The notes below the pieces were generated by a model that had not been told where the DNA came from, searched no databases, and saw only the letters and a list, made by a program, of their open reading frames with translations. DNA of 64,000 nucleotides from Flavisphingomonas formosensis (GTDB lineage Bacteria; Pseudomonadota; Alphaproteobacteria; Sphingomonadales; Sphingomonadaceae): contig NZ_WRPK01000002.1 of assembly GCF_009755815.1 (NCBI RefSeq), forward strand, positions 1-64,000, read 5' to 3'. Made by a program: the position numbers and the translations under genes. Below, in pieces: positions 30,311 to 39,683 of the stretch; position 1 is the first letter of the stretch, and every line of letters begins with the position of its first letter.

Positions 30311-31195
30311 ATGAAACGCTCCACCCTCCTCGCTTCCTTTCTTGCTCTCGTTTTTGCCGCCCCCCTCCCCGCCAGGGCGCCGGTGCGCGAGACCAGGCCG
30401 GCGCTGTGGAAACTCTCCGACGCGGATACGACCATCTATCTGTTCGGCACGATCCACGCCCTGCCCACCGGCACCCATTGGCGGGACAAGCGGATAGACA
30501 CGGCGCTCGCCGCCTCGCGCGAGCTGGTGCTGGAGGCGGTGTTCGGCGACGATCCGCTCGCGACCGCGCGGCAGCTCTATGCGATCGGCGTGAAGCCCGG
30601 CCTGCCGCCGCTGGCCGAACGCGTGGCTCCGACGAAGCGCGCAGAGCTGGAGGCGCTGGTGAAGAGGAGCGGCATGCCGCCCGCGACGCTGGACAAGATG
30701 AAGACATGGACGGCCGGCATTCTGCTGTTCGGCCATGTGATGAAGGATCTCGGCATCAGCTCCGACGCCGGCGTCGAGGCCGAGCTGCGCAGCATCTTCG
30801 CCGCCGCGAAGAAGCCGATCGCAGGTCTGGAGACGCCCGCGCAGCAACTCGGCTATCTCGACAGCCTCTCCGAGGACGAGCAGCGCATTTTCCTGGAGGG
30901 CGTGATCGACGATCCCGCCAGGAGCAAGGCCGAGCTCGACGCGATGCTCGCCGCCTGGCGGCGCGGCGACGAGCAGGCGATCGCGCGCAGCTTCGAAAAT
31001 GATCCGGAAATGTCGCCCATGCTGAAGGAGGTGCTGCTCAGGCGCCGCAACGAAGCGTGGACGGACTGGCTGATCAAGCGGCTCGACACCCCGGGCACGA
31101 TCTTCGTCGCGGTCGGCGCAGGGCACCTTGCCGGCCCCGATTCGGTCCGTGCGATGCTGGAAAAGCATGGCCTCAAGGTCACACGGGTGCAGTAG
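30311..31195 (+). CDS. TraB/GumN family protein, exported
   Basis: The 294-residue protein has a signal peptide (MKRSTLLASFLALVFAAPLPARA) and the TraB/GumN (DUF2459-like metalloprotease-fold) domain. It opens with 'DADTTIYLFGTIHALPTG', containing the conserved GTIH histidine, and ends with 'GTIFVAVGAGHLAGPDSV', the second GxGH histidine. These pairs of histidines are typical of the Tiki/TraB fold. Some members are membrane or periplasmic proteases; function here is unknown. A short palindrome lies at 30237-30260 between it and glyQ. Confidence 0.85.
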   Translation: MKRSTLLASFLALVFAAPLPARAPVRETRPALWKLSDADTTIYLFGTIHALPTGTHWRDKRIDTALAASRELVLEAVFGDDPLATARQLYAIGVKPGLPPLAERVAPTKRAELEALVKRSGMPPATLDKMKTWTAGILLFGHVMKDLGISSDAGVEAELRSIFAAAKKPIAGLETPAQQLGYLDSLSEDEQRIFLEGVIDDPARSKAELDAMLAAWRRGDEQAIARSFENDPEMSPMLKEVLLRRRNEAWTDWLIKRLDTPGTIFVAVGAGHLAGPDSVRAMLEKHGLKVTRVQ

Positions 31196-31318
31196 GACGG
31201 GCCGAAGGACGCCGCCGCCTTGTGTTCCGGCCCATTCCCCGCTATGCGCCCGCCCTTCCCGTCATGGTCATCCCTGGAGGCGTGACGGGTATGTTGCACA
31301 GCCAATTGGAGACATACG

Positions 31319-31951
31319 ATGAGCGACGTGCTCACCCTGTCGGCCGAGGCGCGTGAACGGGCAGGCAAGGGAGCCTCCCGCCAGCACCGCCGCGACGGCC
31401 GCGTTCCCGCCGTGATCTACGGCAACAAGGAAAATCCGGTCGCGATCCATCTCGAGGAGCGCGCGCTGGTGAAGATCCTCAACACCGGCCACTTCATGAA
31501 CAGCGTCGTGATGATCGACATCGGCGGCAAGAAGACCCGCACCCTGCCCAAGGACGTGCAGTTCCATCCCGTCACCGATCGTCCGTTGCATGTCGATTTC
31601 CTGCGCATCAGCGAGCATGCCAAGGTGCATGTGAACGTGCCGGTCGTGTTCACCGACGAGGAAGAGTCGCCCGGCATCAAGCGCGGCGGCGTGCTGAACA
31701 TCGTCCGCCACGAGCTCGATCTGGTCTGCGACGCGGCCGAGATCCCGAGTGAGATCACCATCTCGCTGAACGGCCTCGAAGTCGGCGATTCGATCCACAT
31801 CTCCAACGTCACCCTGCCCCGCGGCGCCGAATCCGGCATCGAGGAGCGGGACTTCACCATCGCCACGATCGTCGCGCCGTCCGCGCTGAAGTCGAGCGAG
31901 GGCGAGGCGGAAGCCGAGGCCGGCGACGAAGCCGAGCCCGCCGGCGAATAA
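31319..31951 (+). CDS. rplY: 50S ribosomal protein bL25/general stress protein Ctc
   Basis: The 210-residue protein is the long, two-domain form of L25 (Ctc type). The N-terminal domain '[18 protein letters not shown]' binds 5S rRNA, and the C-terminal TL5-like domain starts around 100 ('[16 protein letters not shown]'). It ends in an acidic tail ([17 protein letters not shown]). The ATG at 31319 follows TTGGAGA. It is upstream of pth, the usual rplY-pth pair, with a 36-base gap to the pth start. An inverted repeat CCCGTCA/TGACGGG (31258-31264 and 31283-31289) lies in its leader. Confidence 0.96.
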   Translation: MSDVLTLSAEARERAGKGASRQHRRDGRVPAVIYGNKENPVAIHLEERALVKILNTGHFMNSVVMIDIGGKKTRTLPKDVQFHPVTDRPLHVDFLRISEHAKVHVNVPVVFTDEEESPGIKRGGVLNIVRHELDLVCDAAEIPSEITISLNGLEVGDSIHISNVTLPRGAESGIEERDFTIATIVAPSALKSSEGEAEAEAGDEAEPAGE

Positions 31952-31987
31952 TCGTCTCTATCGTCGGGGCCGATCGGGAGTTTGCCC

Positions 31988-32557
31988 ATGCAGCTCTGGG
32001 TCGGCCTCGGCAATCCCGGTGCCCAATATGCGATGCACCGGCACAATGTGGGCTTCATGGCGCTGGACGCCATCGCCGAGGTCCATGGATTTTCGCCCGT
32101 AAAGAAGGCGTTCCAGGGCTGGACGCAGGAAGGGCGGATCGGATCCCACAAGATCCTGCTGCTGAAGCCCGCCACCTTCATGAACGAAAGCGGCCGCGCC
32201 ATCGGCGAGGCGATGCGCTTCTACAAGCTCGGCGCCGCAGACGTCACCGTCTTCCATGACGAACTCGATCTCGCCCCGTTCAAGGTGAAGGTGAAGACCG
32301 GCGGCGGCACCGCGGGCCACAATGGCCTGCGCTCGGCCGACGCGCATATTGGCAACGATTTTCGCCGCGTCCGCATCGGCATCGGCCATCCGGGCCACAA
32401 GGACCGCGTGACCGGCCACGTGCTCGGCAATTTCGCCAAGAACGAGATCGATCCGCTTGCCGACATGCTGGGCGCGATCGCCGCCGAGGCCGCATGGCTC
32501 GCCAATGGCGACGATGCGCGTTTCATGAACGAAGTGGCGCTGCGGCTGGCGGACTGA
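31988..32557 (+). CDS. pth: peptidyl-tRNA hydrolase
   Basis: The 189-residue enzyme releases tRNA from stalled peptidyl-tRNA. Active-site residues can be placed: Asn9 (VGLGNPG), His19 (HRHNVGF), Asp91 (FHDELDL) and Asn112 (AGHNGLRS), with 'PATFMNESG' between. The ATG at 31988 has a GGGAG eight bases upstream; a TTG six bases earlier was not preferred. It follows rplY on the same strand. Confidence 0.97.
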   Translation: MQLWVGLGNPGAQYAMHRHNVGFMALDAIAEVHGFSPVKKAFQGWTQEGRIGSHKILLLKPATFMNESGRAIGEAMRFYKLGAADVTVFHDELDLAPFKVKVKTGGGTAGHNGLRSADAHIGNDFRRVRIGIGHPGHKDRVTGHVLGNFAKNEIDPLADMLGAIAAEAAWLANGDDARFMNEVALRLAD

Positions 32558-32588
32558 CGCCGCGCCAGCCACAGCGGACCCTGCTAGG

Positions 32589-32789
32589 TCACTGGCCGTA
32601 ATTCTTGGGCTTGCCGAAATCGACCTGCCCGCCTTGCGCCCCGAAGCCGCCCTGATGGCTGGCGTCGGCATCGTCGGTGGCGAGCGACTTGGCATGGCGC
32701 ATGCGGGCGACCTTCTCCTCCGTCACGCGCTCCTCGACGACGGCTTCCTCGTCGGGGTTGGCATGGATGGTGTCCGGTTTGTCGGCCAT
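32589..32789 (-). CDS. small conserved hypothetical protein
   Basis: The 66-residue hydrophilic protein (MADKPDTIHANPDEEAVVEE...) is acidic in its first half and ends GFGAQGGQVDFGKPKNYGQ. It has no signal, membrane helix or recognised domain. An AAGGAG ribosome site precedes the ATG, and the codon use is like that of neighbouring genes, which argues that it is real. It lies alone on the minus strand between pth and ychF. Function unknown. Confidence 0.6.
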   Translation of the reverse strand: MADKPDTIHANPDEEAVVEERVTEEKVARMRHAKSLATDDADASHQGGFGAQGGQVDFGKPKNYGQ

Positions 32790-32932
32790 GATGACTCTCC
32801 TTGTCTGATGGACCTATGCCCCTCTCAACGAAGCAGCGTCGACGCCCGTTCCGCAGCCCGGCGCGGATCATGGTGGAATGGTGGCGCGCATACGCCTAAA
32901 GGGTCCGCAATTTCCTATCCCGGAGTGATTGC

Positions 32933-34033
32933 ATGGGTTTCCGTTGCGGCATCGTCGGCCTACCGAACGTCGGCAAGTCCACCCTCTTCAACGCGCTGAC
33001 CGAAACGGCCGCAGCCCAGGCCGCCAACTATCCCTTCTGCACGATCGAGCCGAATATCGGCCAGGTCGCCGTGCCGGATCCGCGGCTCGACGAAATCGCT
33101 GCGATCGCCGGCTCGGCGAAGATCGTCGAGACGCAGCTCGCTTTCGTCGACATCGCCGGCCTCGTGCGCGGCGCCTCCACCGGCGAGGGCCTCGGCAACC
33201 AGTTCCTCGGCAATATCCGCGAGGTGGATGCGATCGTCCATGTGCTGCGCTGCTTCGAGGATGGCGACGTCACCCATGTCGAGGGCAAGGTCGATCCGGT
33301 CGCCGATGCCGAGACGGTGGAGACCGAGCTGATGCTCGCCGATCTCGAGAGCCTGGAGCGTCGCGTGCCCGCATTCGCCAAGAAGGCGGCGCAGGGCGAC
33401 AAGGAAGCCAAGGCCGCGGCCTCCGTGCTCGGCCAGGCGCTGGACCTTCTGCGCGACGGCAAGCCCGCCCGCCTCACCCAGCCCAAGGACGATGACGAGC
33501 AGCGGATCTTCAGCCAGGCGCAACTGCTGACCGCAAAGCCCGTGCTCTACGTCTGCAACGTCGACGAGGGTGCCGCCGCGGAGGGCAACGCCCTGTCGGC
33601 CCGCGTGTTCGAGAAGGCGGCGGCCGAGGGCGCCAAGGCGGTGATCGTTTCCGCCGCCATCGAGGCGGAGATCGCGACCATGGCGCCGGAGGACCGGGCC
33701 GAATTCCTCTCCGACCTCGGCCTCGCCGAAACCGGCCTCGCCCGCGTCATCCGCGCGGGCTATGACCTGCTGAACCTGATCACCTTCTTCACCGCCGGCC
33801 CGAAGGAGGCCCGCGCCTGGACTGTCGAGAAAGGCGCCAAGGCACCGCAGGCGGCGGGCGTCATCCACAGCGACTTCGAACGTGCCTTCATCCGTGCCGA
33901 AACCATCGCCTTCGCCGATTATATCGCGTTCAAGGGCGAAACCGGCGCCCGCGAGGCGGGCAGGCTGCGCGCAGAGGGCAAGGATTATCGGGTGCAGGAC
34001 GGCGACGTCATGCTGTTCCGGACCGGCGCCTGA
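32933..34033 (+). CDS. ychF: redox-regulated ATPase YchF
   Basis: The 366-residue protein is an Obg-related NTPase of the YchF/Ola1 group, which prefers ATP. G1 is 'GLPNVGKSTLFNALT' (about 9-23) and G3 'VDIAGLVRGASTGEG'; the G4 motif is the non-canonical 'YVCNVDE' that explains loss of GTP specificity. The C-terminal TGS domain is at about 283-366. It binds ribosomes and plays a part in stress responses. ATG at 32933, 143 bases after the small minus-strand gene. Confidence 0.97.
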   Translation: MGFRCGIVGLPNVGKSTLFNALTETAAAQAANYPFCTIEPNIGQVAVPDPRLDEIAAIAGSAKIVETQLAFVDIAGLVRGASTGEGLGNQFLGNIREVDAIVHVLRCFEDGDVTHVEGKVDPVADAETVETELMLADLESLERRVPAFAKKAAQGDKEAKAAASVLGQALDLLRDGKPARLTQPKDDDEQRIFSQAQLLTAKPVLYVCNVDEGAAAEGNALSARVFEKAAAEGAKAVIVSAAIEAEIATMAPEDRAEFLSDLGLAETGLARVIRAGYDLLNLITFFTAGPKEARAWTVEKGAKAPQAAGVIHSDFERAFIRAETIAFADYIAFKGETGAREAGRLRAEGKDYRVQDGDVMLFRTGA

Positions 34034-34036
34034 AAT

Positions 34037-34074
34037 ATTTCCGCTTCGGATCCTTGCGTATCCGGAACGGAAAT
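34037..34074 (+). terminator. hairpin after ychF
   Basis: ATTTCCG (34037-34043) pairs with CGGAAAT (34068-34074), and an inner imperfect arm around CTTCGGAT and ATCCGGAA extends it. It begins three bases after the ychF stop. No T-run follows, so termination is a guess. Confidence 0.4.
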
Positions 34075-34135
34075 GGATCACTGGGGTTGCGACAGGAACC
34101 GACCCCTCGGTCACGCCTTCGGAACGGAGAGTGAT

Positions 34136-34594
34136 GTGACGATTTACCTCGAAGACATCGAGGTCGGGCAGACCTTCTCGTTCGGCTCCTATCCGGTGAC
34201 GCGCGAAGAGGTACTCGAATTTGCCTCGCGCTACGATCCGCAGGCGTTCCACCTCGATGACGAAGCAGCCGCCGACAATCCGATCTTCGGCCGGCTGGCG
34301 GCGAGCGGCTGGCACACCGCAGCGATGGTGATGCGGCTGACGGTCGATTATTGGCAGGAGATCGGGCTGACCACGCTCGGCGCCAGCGGCGTGGACGAAC
34401 TGCGCTGGCTGAAGCCGGTCTATCCCGGCGACGAGTTGCGCGCCGAGGCCGAGGTGCTCGCCCGACGCGTATCCAGCCGCGCCGATAGAGGAGTCGTCAC
34501 CTTCCGCACGACCGCGTTCAACAACCATGACGAGCCGGTTATGACGCAGGTCGCCAACGTCTTCATCCCCGCGCGGCCGACCGAAAGCGCATGA
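34136..34594 (+). CDS. MaoC-like hydratase/dehydratase
   Basis: The 152-residue protein is a single hot-dog domain. It starts (GTG) 'VTIYLEDIEVGQTFSFGSYPV' and has the hydratase-2 motif 'ASRYDPQAFHLDDEAA' with the aspartate and histidine that hydrate enoyl-CoA, then 'ASGWHTAAMVMRL'. It likely acts on a short enoyl-CoA or related thioester. The GTG at 34136 has GGAG seven bases upstream; a longer frame upstream covers the hairpin after ychF. It is a stand-alone gene. Confidence 0.88.
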   Translation: MTIYLEDIEVGQTFSFGSYPVTREEVLEFASRYDPQAFHLDDEAAADNPIFGRLAASGWHTAAMVMRLTVDYWQEIGLTTLGASGVDELRWLKPVYPGDELRAEAEVLARRVSSRADRGVVTFRTTAFNNHDEPVMTQVANVFIPARPTESA

Positions 34595-34654
34595 TGCCTG
34601 CCCTCCCATCGGGGGCACGATGATCTTCAAACATTGTCGATCTGGAGCTTTTCT

Positions 34655-34800
34655 TCTTCGTCACCCCAGCGGAAGCTGGGGTCGCTCGCCAAAGTCACCC
34701 GCGGTCAGCTGAGTGCGATGCCAGCTTCCGCCGCAGGCGGAGTTTGTCCTGAGCTTAGTCGAAGGACTGGCATGACGCCGCGAAAAACGGCCAAACCCCT
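34655..34800. repeat. sphingomonad intergenic repeats between maoC and apt
   Basis: The 331-base gap at 34595-34925 contains no gene. It holds a hairpin CACCCCAGCGGAAGCTGGGGT (about 34661-34682), a stretch GCCAGCTTCCGCCGCAGGCGG (34720-34740), and a copy of the TCCTGAGCTTAGTCGAAGGA element (about 34746-34766), followed by GGCATGACG. The last is a variant of the CTTCGACAGGCTCAG family seen at 1580. The part from 34801 to 34925 shows nothing I can name. Confidence 0.75.
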
Positions 34801-34925
34801 GCGAGAATCCGGTGGTTCGAGGGCATCGTCGGAGTGGAATGCGATCGGGCGGATACGATGCCCCCAAAAGGAGCCTTGAGCAGGGAAAGCAGCGACCATC
34901 ATCGGCCGCCCTTCTGCCCGATCCT

Positions 34926-35465
34926 TCAATGCCCTTCGAACGCCACCAGCGTGCCCACCGGCACATCCTCGGCGCGCAGCCGGTCCGCGCCGCCGAGGTC
35001 GGGCAGGTCGATGACGAAGCTGGCGCCGGTCACCACCGCACCGGCCTTGCGCAACAGCCGCACCGCAGCGGCGGCGGTGCCACCCGTGGCGATCAGATCG
35101 TCGACCAGCAGGATGCGCGCGCCCGGGACGAAGGCGTCCTCATGCATCTCGATCCGGTCCTGGCCATATTCCAGCGTATAATCGACGGCGACCGTCCTGC
35201 CCGGCAGCTTGCCGTCCTTGCGGATCAGCAGCAGCCCCACGCCCAGTTTCTGCGCCACGGCCGCGCCGAAGATGAAGCCGCGGGCTTCGATCCCGGCGAC
35301 GAGGTCGATCGGCCCGGGATGCAAGCCCGCCAGCCGGTCGATCGTCATGGCGAGGCCCGGCCCGTCGAGCAGCAGCGTCGTGATGTCGCGAAAGAGGATG
35401 CCGGGTTTCGGGAAATCCGGAATGGTGCGGATCAGCGCCGCGATATCGGCATTGTGCGTGGTCAT
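34926..35465 (-). CDS. apt: adenine phosphoribosyltransferase
   Basis: The 179-residue enzyme makes AMP from adenine and PRPP. The PRPP-binding motif is 'ILLVDDLIATGGTAAA' (about 118-133), preceded by 'GIEARGFIFGAAVA'. The ATG at 35465 overlaps the stop of mtnP in ATGA, so adenine released by the preceding MTA phosphorylase is salvaged by the next enzyme. An in-frame extension to 35576 lies inside mtnP and is rejected. Confidence 0.96.
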   Translation of the reverse strand: MTTHNADIAALIRTIPDFPKPGILFRDITTLLLDGPGLAMTIDRLAGLHPGPIDLVAGIEARGFIFGAAVAQKLGVGLLLIRKDGKLPGRTVAVDYTLEYGQDRIEMHEDAFVPGARILLVDDLIATGGTAAAAVRLLRKAGAVVTGASFVIDLPDLGGADRLRAEDVPVGTLVAFEGH

Positions 35466-36322
35466 GCGAAGATCCTCGGGGCGAGATTGGCGAGCCGCCG
35501 CCGCGTCTTTTCCGGCCAGGTATCGCGCGCGGTCATCACCGATCCTTCCAGCGCGGCCGTGCAGCCCTCGCTGCAATGGGCAGCCGGCGCGGACAGCCGG
35601 GCGACGCTCTCGACCAGCGCCTGCGCATTGGCGACGTTGGCGTTCATCACCCGGATGATCTCGCCGACGTCGACGTCATGCTCCGCCCAGGCATCGAAAT
35701 CGGTGACCATCGCGACGCACTGGTAGCAAAGCTCGGCTTCGCGGGCGAGGCGCGCCTCGGGCAGGCCGGTCATGCCGACAATGTCGAAACCGGAGGCGCG
35801 ATGGAGGATGGATTCGGCGCGCGTGGCGAATTGCGGCCCCTCGGTGACCACCATCGTCCCGCCGATGCGATGCGGCAGATGCAATTCGGACAGCGCCTCG
35901 CCGACGATCCCGCGTAGCCGTCCGCAGGCGGGCCGTCCGAATGCGACATGGCCGACGATGCCGCTGCCGAAGAAACTGCGCGGGCCACGGACCGTGCGGT
36001 CGACATATTGGTCGACGGCGACGAAGGTGCCGGGCGGCAGTTCCTCGCGGAAGGAGCCCACTGCCGAGATGGCAAGAATTTCTGTGCAACCCGCCGCCTT
36101 CAGCGCGGCGATGTTGGCGCGGTAGTTGATTTCGTCGGGCGCGATGCGGTGGCCGCGGCCATGCCGGGGCAGGAAGGCGACGTCGCGTCCTTCGATGGCG
36201 CCGATGAGGAGCTGGTCGGAGGGCAGCCCCCAGGGGGTTTCGACGGAGATCCACTCCCCGTTGGCGAGAGCGGGCATCTTGTAGAGCCCACTGCCGCCGA
36301 TGAGGCCGAGGCGGCTGCTCAT
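35462..36322 (-). CDS. mtnP: S-methyl-5'-thioadenosine phosphorylase
   Basis: The 286-residue protein is a purine-nucleoside-phosphorylase-like enzyme that splits methylthioadenosine, the by-product of polyamine synthesis, into adenine and methylthioribose 1-phosphate. It starts 'LGLIGGSGLYKMP', then 'FLPRHGRGHRIAPDEINYRAN' and 'GFDIVGMTGLPEARLAREAEL', the substrate-contact segments of MTAP. It is coupled to apt, forming a salvage pair, and lies 19 bases after petC, so it may be transcribed with the bc1 genes. Confidence 0.95.
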   Translation of the reverse strand: MSSRLGLIGGSGLYKMPALANGEWISVETPWGLPSDQLLIGAIEGRDVAFLPRHGRGHRIAPDEINYRANIAALKAAGCTEILAISAVGSFREELPPGTFVAVDQYVDRTVRGPRSFFGSGIVGHVAFGRPACGRLRGIVGEALSELHLPHRIGGTMVVTEGPQFATRAESILHRASGFDIVGMTGLPEARLAREAELCYQCVAMVTDFDAWAEHDVDVGEIIRVMNANVANAQALVESVARLSAPAAHCSEGCTAALEGSVMTARDTWPEKTRRRLANLAPRIFA

Positions 36323-36341
36323 GGCCGCCGCCTCGTCGTCA

Positions 36342-37181
36342 TCAATGCTTCATGCCCGACCAGATGTTCCGGTAGGCCGCGAAGGCGAGGCCGGTCGCGA
36401 TCAGCAGGAAGATTACCGCAACCACGCCTGCACGATGGCGGGCTTCCAGCTTGGGCTCGGCCGTCCAGATCAGGAAGGCGGAGACGTCGCTGGCCATCTG
36501 CGGCACCGTCGCCTTGGTACCGTCCGAGTAGGACACCTGGCCTTCGGCCACGAGCGGCGGCGGCATCGCGATGTTCAGGTTCGCGAAATAGGGATTGTAG
36601 TGCAGTCCCGGAGGCGGAGCGGAATCCGGAAAGCGCTTCAGCAGCTCGGCAGGCGGGTTCTGGAAGCCCGTCAGGATCGAGTCCACATAGGGCGCGCCGC
36701 CTTCCCGGGCCTTGACGATCAGCGAGAGATCCGGCGGCAGCGCATTGTTGTTCGACGCGCGGGCCGCAGTCTCGTTGGCGTAGGGGCTCGGGATATAGTC
36801 GCTCGGCAGCGCCTTGCGCGTCGTCGCCTCACCCTTGTCGTCCACCGTCGGGACCTCGACTGCCCAACCCTTGGCGATCGCTTTCACCTCAGGCTTGGAG
36901 AAGCCGATCTCTTCCAGGTCGCGGAACGCGACGAGGCGGAGAGAATGGCAGGCCGAACAGACTTCCTTGTAGACTTGGAAGCCGCGCTGCAGCTGCTGCC
37001 GGTCGAAGCGGCCCAGGGGACCGTCGCTGGCATAGTGGATTTCCTTGGGTTCCCTATGGAACACGCTGGCTGCCGTCACCTCCGGCGCGTCATGTGGGGT
37101 AAAGAATACCGCACAGAGCAGCGCCAGGATGAAGCCCAGGCCTACGATGAACCCGACGAACGGAACGGCGAGACGACCCAT
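36342..37181 (-). CDS. petC: cytochrome c1 of the cytochrome bc1 complex
   Basis: The 279-residue protein has an N-terminal membrane helix, the heme c motif CSACH at residues 75-79 ('YKEVCSACHSLRLVAF'), a methionine-bearing segment 'NLNIAMPPPL' likely to provide the axial ligand, and a C-terminal anchor helix (about 255-275). It accepts electrons from the Rieske protein and passes them to cytochrome c in the periplasm. It is the third gene of petA-petB-petC, 20 bases after petB. Confidence 0.97.
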   Translation of the reverse strand: MGRLAVPFVGFIVGLGFILALLCAVFFTPHDAPEVTAASVFHREPKEIHYASDGPLGRFDRQQLQRGFQVYKEVCSACHSLRLVAFRDLEEIGFSKPEVKAIAKGWAVEVPTVDDKGEATTRKALPSDYIPSPYANETAARASNNNALPPDLSLIVKAREGGAPYVDSILTGFQNPPAELLKRFPDSAPPPGLHYNPYFANLNIAMPPPLVAEGQVSYSDGTKATVPQMASDVSAFLIWTAEPKLEARHRAGVVAVIFLLIATGLAFAAYRNIWSGMKH

Positions 37182-37201
37182 CGGTCAATGACTCCTGATC
37201 T

Positions 37202-38479
37202 TCAGGCCGGCTGGCCGGTGGTCGCCGGCTCTTCGCCGAGGACGGATGCGGTGATCGACATCGGCAGCGGCAGCGGACGCTCGATGGCCGAGACGATCGG
37301 CAGGATGATGAGGAAGTGCGCGAAGTAATAGATCGCGGCAAGCTGCCCCAGGAGCACCCAGACCCCTTCCGGCGGCTTCATGCCGCACAGGCCGAGGACG
37401 AACACGTCGAGCACCAGCACCCAGAAGAACCACTTGTACATCGGGCGATAGCGGGCCGAGCGGACCGGCGAGCGGTCGATCCAGGGCAGGAAGAAGAGCA
37501 GAGCGATGGCGCCGAACATAGCCAGCACGCCCCACAGCTTTGCCGGGATCCAGAGGAAGTTGAAAGTGAAGGCGCGCAGGATCGCGTAGAAGGGCCAGAA
37601 ATACCATTCGGGCACGATGTGCGCAGGCGTCGAGAGCGGGTTCGCCGGGATATAGTTGTCCGGATGTCCCAGCGCGTTCGGCGCGAAGAACATCAGGATG
37701 GAGAAGATCACCAGGAACACGCCAAGGCCGAAGCCGTCCTTCGCGGTATAATAGGGATGGAACGGAACCGTATCCTGCGGACCCTTCACTTCCACGCCGG
37801 TCGGGTTGCTGGAACCCGGAATGTGCAGCGCCCAGATGTGCAGGATGATGACACCCGCGATCACGAACGGCAGCAGATAGTGAAGCGAGAAGAAGCGGTT
37901 GAGCGCGGCATTGTCCGGCGCGAAGCCGCCGAGCAGCCATTCGCGGATCGGCTCGCCGACGACCGGGATGGCCGAGAAGAAGCCGGTGATCACCTGCGCG
38001 CCCCAGAAGCTCATCTGACCCCAGGGAAGCACATAGCCCATGAAGGCGGTGGCCATCATGAGGAGGAAGATCACGACGCCGAGCAGCCAGACCATCTCGC
38101 GTGGCGCCTTGTAGGATCCGTAATAGAGGCCGCGGAAAATGTGCAGATAGACGACGATGAAGAACATGCTGGCGCCGTTGGCGTGCGCATAGCGCATCGC
38201 CCAGCCCGCGTTCACGTCGCGCACCGTATGCTCGATCGAATCGAAGGCGACGCCCGCATTGGCGGCATAATGCATCGCCATCACCACGCCCGTGATGATC
38301 TGGATCACCAGCGCAGCGCCGGCGAGCACGCCGAAATTCCACATGTAATTGAGGTTGCGCGGAACCGGATAACCGGCGCCGACGGCGTTATAGACGAGGC
38401 GAGGCAGCGGCAGCTTCTCGTCCATCCAGCGCATGAGCGGATGCTTCGGCGCGTAATGATTTGCCCAGGGAAAGCTCAT
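37202..38479 (-). CDS. petB: cytochrome b of the cytochrome bc1 complex
   Basis: The 425-residue membrane protein carries the conserved features of cytochrome b: eight helices, the heme-binding histidines in helices B and D ('[18 protein letters not shown]' and '[12 protein letters not shown]'), the '[14 protein letters not shown]' Qo-site signature, and '[13 protein letters not shown]' in the cd2/ef region. It oxidises ubiquinol at the Qo site and reduces quinone at the Qi site. It lies between petA and petC on the minus strand, with small gaps (11 and 20 bases). Confidence 0.98.
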   Translation of the reverse strand: MSFPWANHYAPKHPLMRWMDEKLPLPRLVYNAVGAGYPVPRNLNYMWNFGVLAGAALVIQIITGVVMAMHYAANAGVAFDSIEHTVRDVNAGWAMRYAHANGASMFFIVVYLHIFRGLYYGSYKAPREMVWLLGVVIFLLMMATAFMGYVLPWGQMSFWGAQVITGFFSAIPVVGEPIREWLLGGFAPDNAALNRFFSLHYLLPFVIAGVIILHIWALHIPGSSNPTGVEVKGPQDTVPFHPYYTAKDGFGLGVFLVIFSILMFFAPNALGHPDNYIPANPLSTPAHIVPEWYFWPFYAILRAFTFNFLWIPAKLWGVLAMFGAIALLFFLPWIDRSPVRSARYRPMYKWFFWVLVLDVFVLGLCGMKPPEGVWVLLGQLAAIYYFAHFLIILPIVSAIERPLPLPMSITASVLGEEPATTGQPA

Positions 38480-38490
38480 GTCTGTCTACC

Positions 38491-39051
38491 TCACCCGATC
38501 TGCACGACGGTGTCGGATTTGAAGCTGTGCTCCGGCACCTGCAGGTTCTTGGGCGCCGGGCCTTTGCGGATACGCGCGGCCGTATCGTAGGCCGAACCGT
38601 GGCAGGGGCAGAAATAGCCGCCGAACGGGCCGCGATTCTCGCCTTCGCCCGCGCCCAGCGGCACGCAGCCGAGATGGGTGCAGACGCCGAGCGTGATCAG
38701 CCAATTCTCCTTGCCGGCGGTCGTCCGCTCGGCGAGCGTCTGGGGATCGCGCAGCTCGGAGAGCGGCACCGCATTCGCTTCCGCGATCTCCTTCGGCGTC
38801 AGGTTCCGGATGAACACCGGCTGCTTGCGCCACAGCGTCTTGATCGCCTGGCCCGGCGCGATCTTCGAGATGTCCACCTCGATCGATGCGAGCGCGAGCA
38901 CGTCGGCCGATGGGTTCATCTGGTTGACCAGCGGCAGCACCACCGCCACCGCGCCGACGCCGGCGAAGCTCACTGCGGCGATGTTGATGAAGTCACGGCG
39001 GCGGACATCATGCCCCTCGCCCGTCGTTTCCGTCTGTTCCAGCGTCGTCAT
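38491..39051 (-). CDS. petA: ubiquinol-cytochrome c reductase Rieske iron-sulfur subunit
   Basis: The 186-residue protein has a twin-arginine-like N-terminus ('DVRRRDFINIAAV') with one membrane helix and the 2Fe-2S Rieske fold. Ligands: Cys124 and His126 in 'GVCTHLGCV', and Cys148 and His151 in 'YFCPCHGSAY', with the disulfide cysteines Cys129 and Cys150. The ATG at 39051 is chosen, as the longer frame to 39114 lacks a ribosome site and does not match the family start. It begins the petABC-mtnP-apt unit, divergent from trmL across 182 bases. Confidence 0.97.
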   Translation of the reverse strand: MTTLEQTETTGEGHDVRRRDFINIAAVSFAGVGAVAVVLPLVNQMNPSADVLALASIEVDISKIAPGQAIKTLWRKQPVFIRNLTPKEIAEANAVPLSELRDPQTLAERTTAGKENWLITLGVCTHLGCVPLGAGEGENRGPFGGYFCPCHGSAYDTAARIRKGPAPKNLQVPEHSFKSDTVVQIG

Positions 39052-39233
39052 GCCAGACCCTTGCGCTTGGTTTAAGGGCGTACCGGCAAGGTTTGTTTCC
39101 GCCCCTCCTGACACGCCACCGCCACCCCATTTTCCCCCGGCGGTTGCCGCGCCTGATAGACTTCAACTTATGCGTTTGCCAACACGATTTTTCGGCGGTT
39201 GCGAAGGCATCGCAGCATTCCTATGCGAGTTTC

Positions 39234-39683
39234 ATGCGGATCGCGCTGTTCCAGCCCGACATCGCCGGAAATGTCGGCACCATATTGAGGCTGGGGGCGT
39301 GCCTCGCGACGCCCGTGGATATCATAGAGCCGTGCGGATTCGCCTTCTCCGACCGTGCCTTGAAGCGTGCGGGCATGGATTATGCGCCTTCCGCCGAGAT
39401 GGTGCGCCATGCGGACTGGAATGCCTTCCTGGCCGCGCGGCAGGGGCGGATCATCCTGCTCACCACCCGCGGCGCGACGCCCCTTCCGGAGACCCGATTC
39501 CACCCGGGGGACATTTTGCTGCTCGGTTCCGAAAGCGCAGGCGTACCGGATCACGTCCATGCCGCGGCGGACGGACGGGTCCGGATTCCGCTGGCGGCGG
39601 GGCTGCGCTCCTTGAATGTCGCGGTCGCCGCTGGCATCGCGCTTGCCCACGCATTGACTGACACCGGAGGCTGGCCCGCATGA
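39234..39683 (+). CDS. trmL: tRNA (cytidine(34)-2'-O)-methyltransferase
   Basis: The 149-residue SPOUT methyltransferase starts 'MRIALFQPDIAGNVGTILRLG' and has the knot motifs 'LLLGSESAGVPDHV' and 'RIPLAAGLRSLNVAVAAGIAL', typical of TrmL, which methylates the wobble base of tRNA-Leu in the presence of SAM. The ATG at 39234 fits the family. The stop overlaps the hemF start (ATGA). Confidence 0.94.
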   Translation: MRIALFQPDIAGNVGTILRLGACLATPVDIIEPCGFAFSDRALKRAGMDYAPSAEMVRHADWNAFLAARQGRIILLTTRGATPLPETRFHPGDILLLGSESAGVPDHVHAAADGRVRIPLAAGLRSLNVAVAAGIALAHALTDTGGWPA

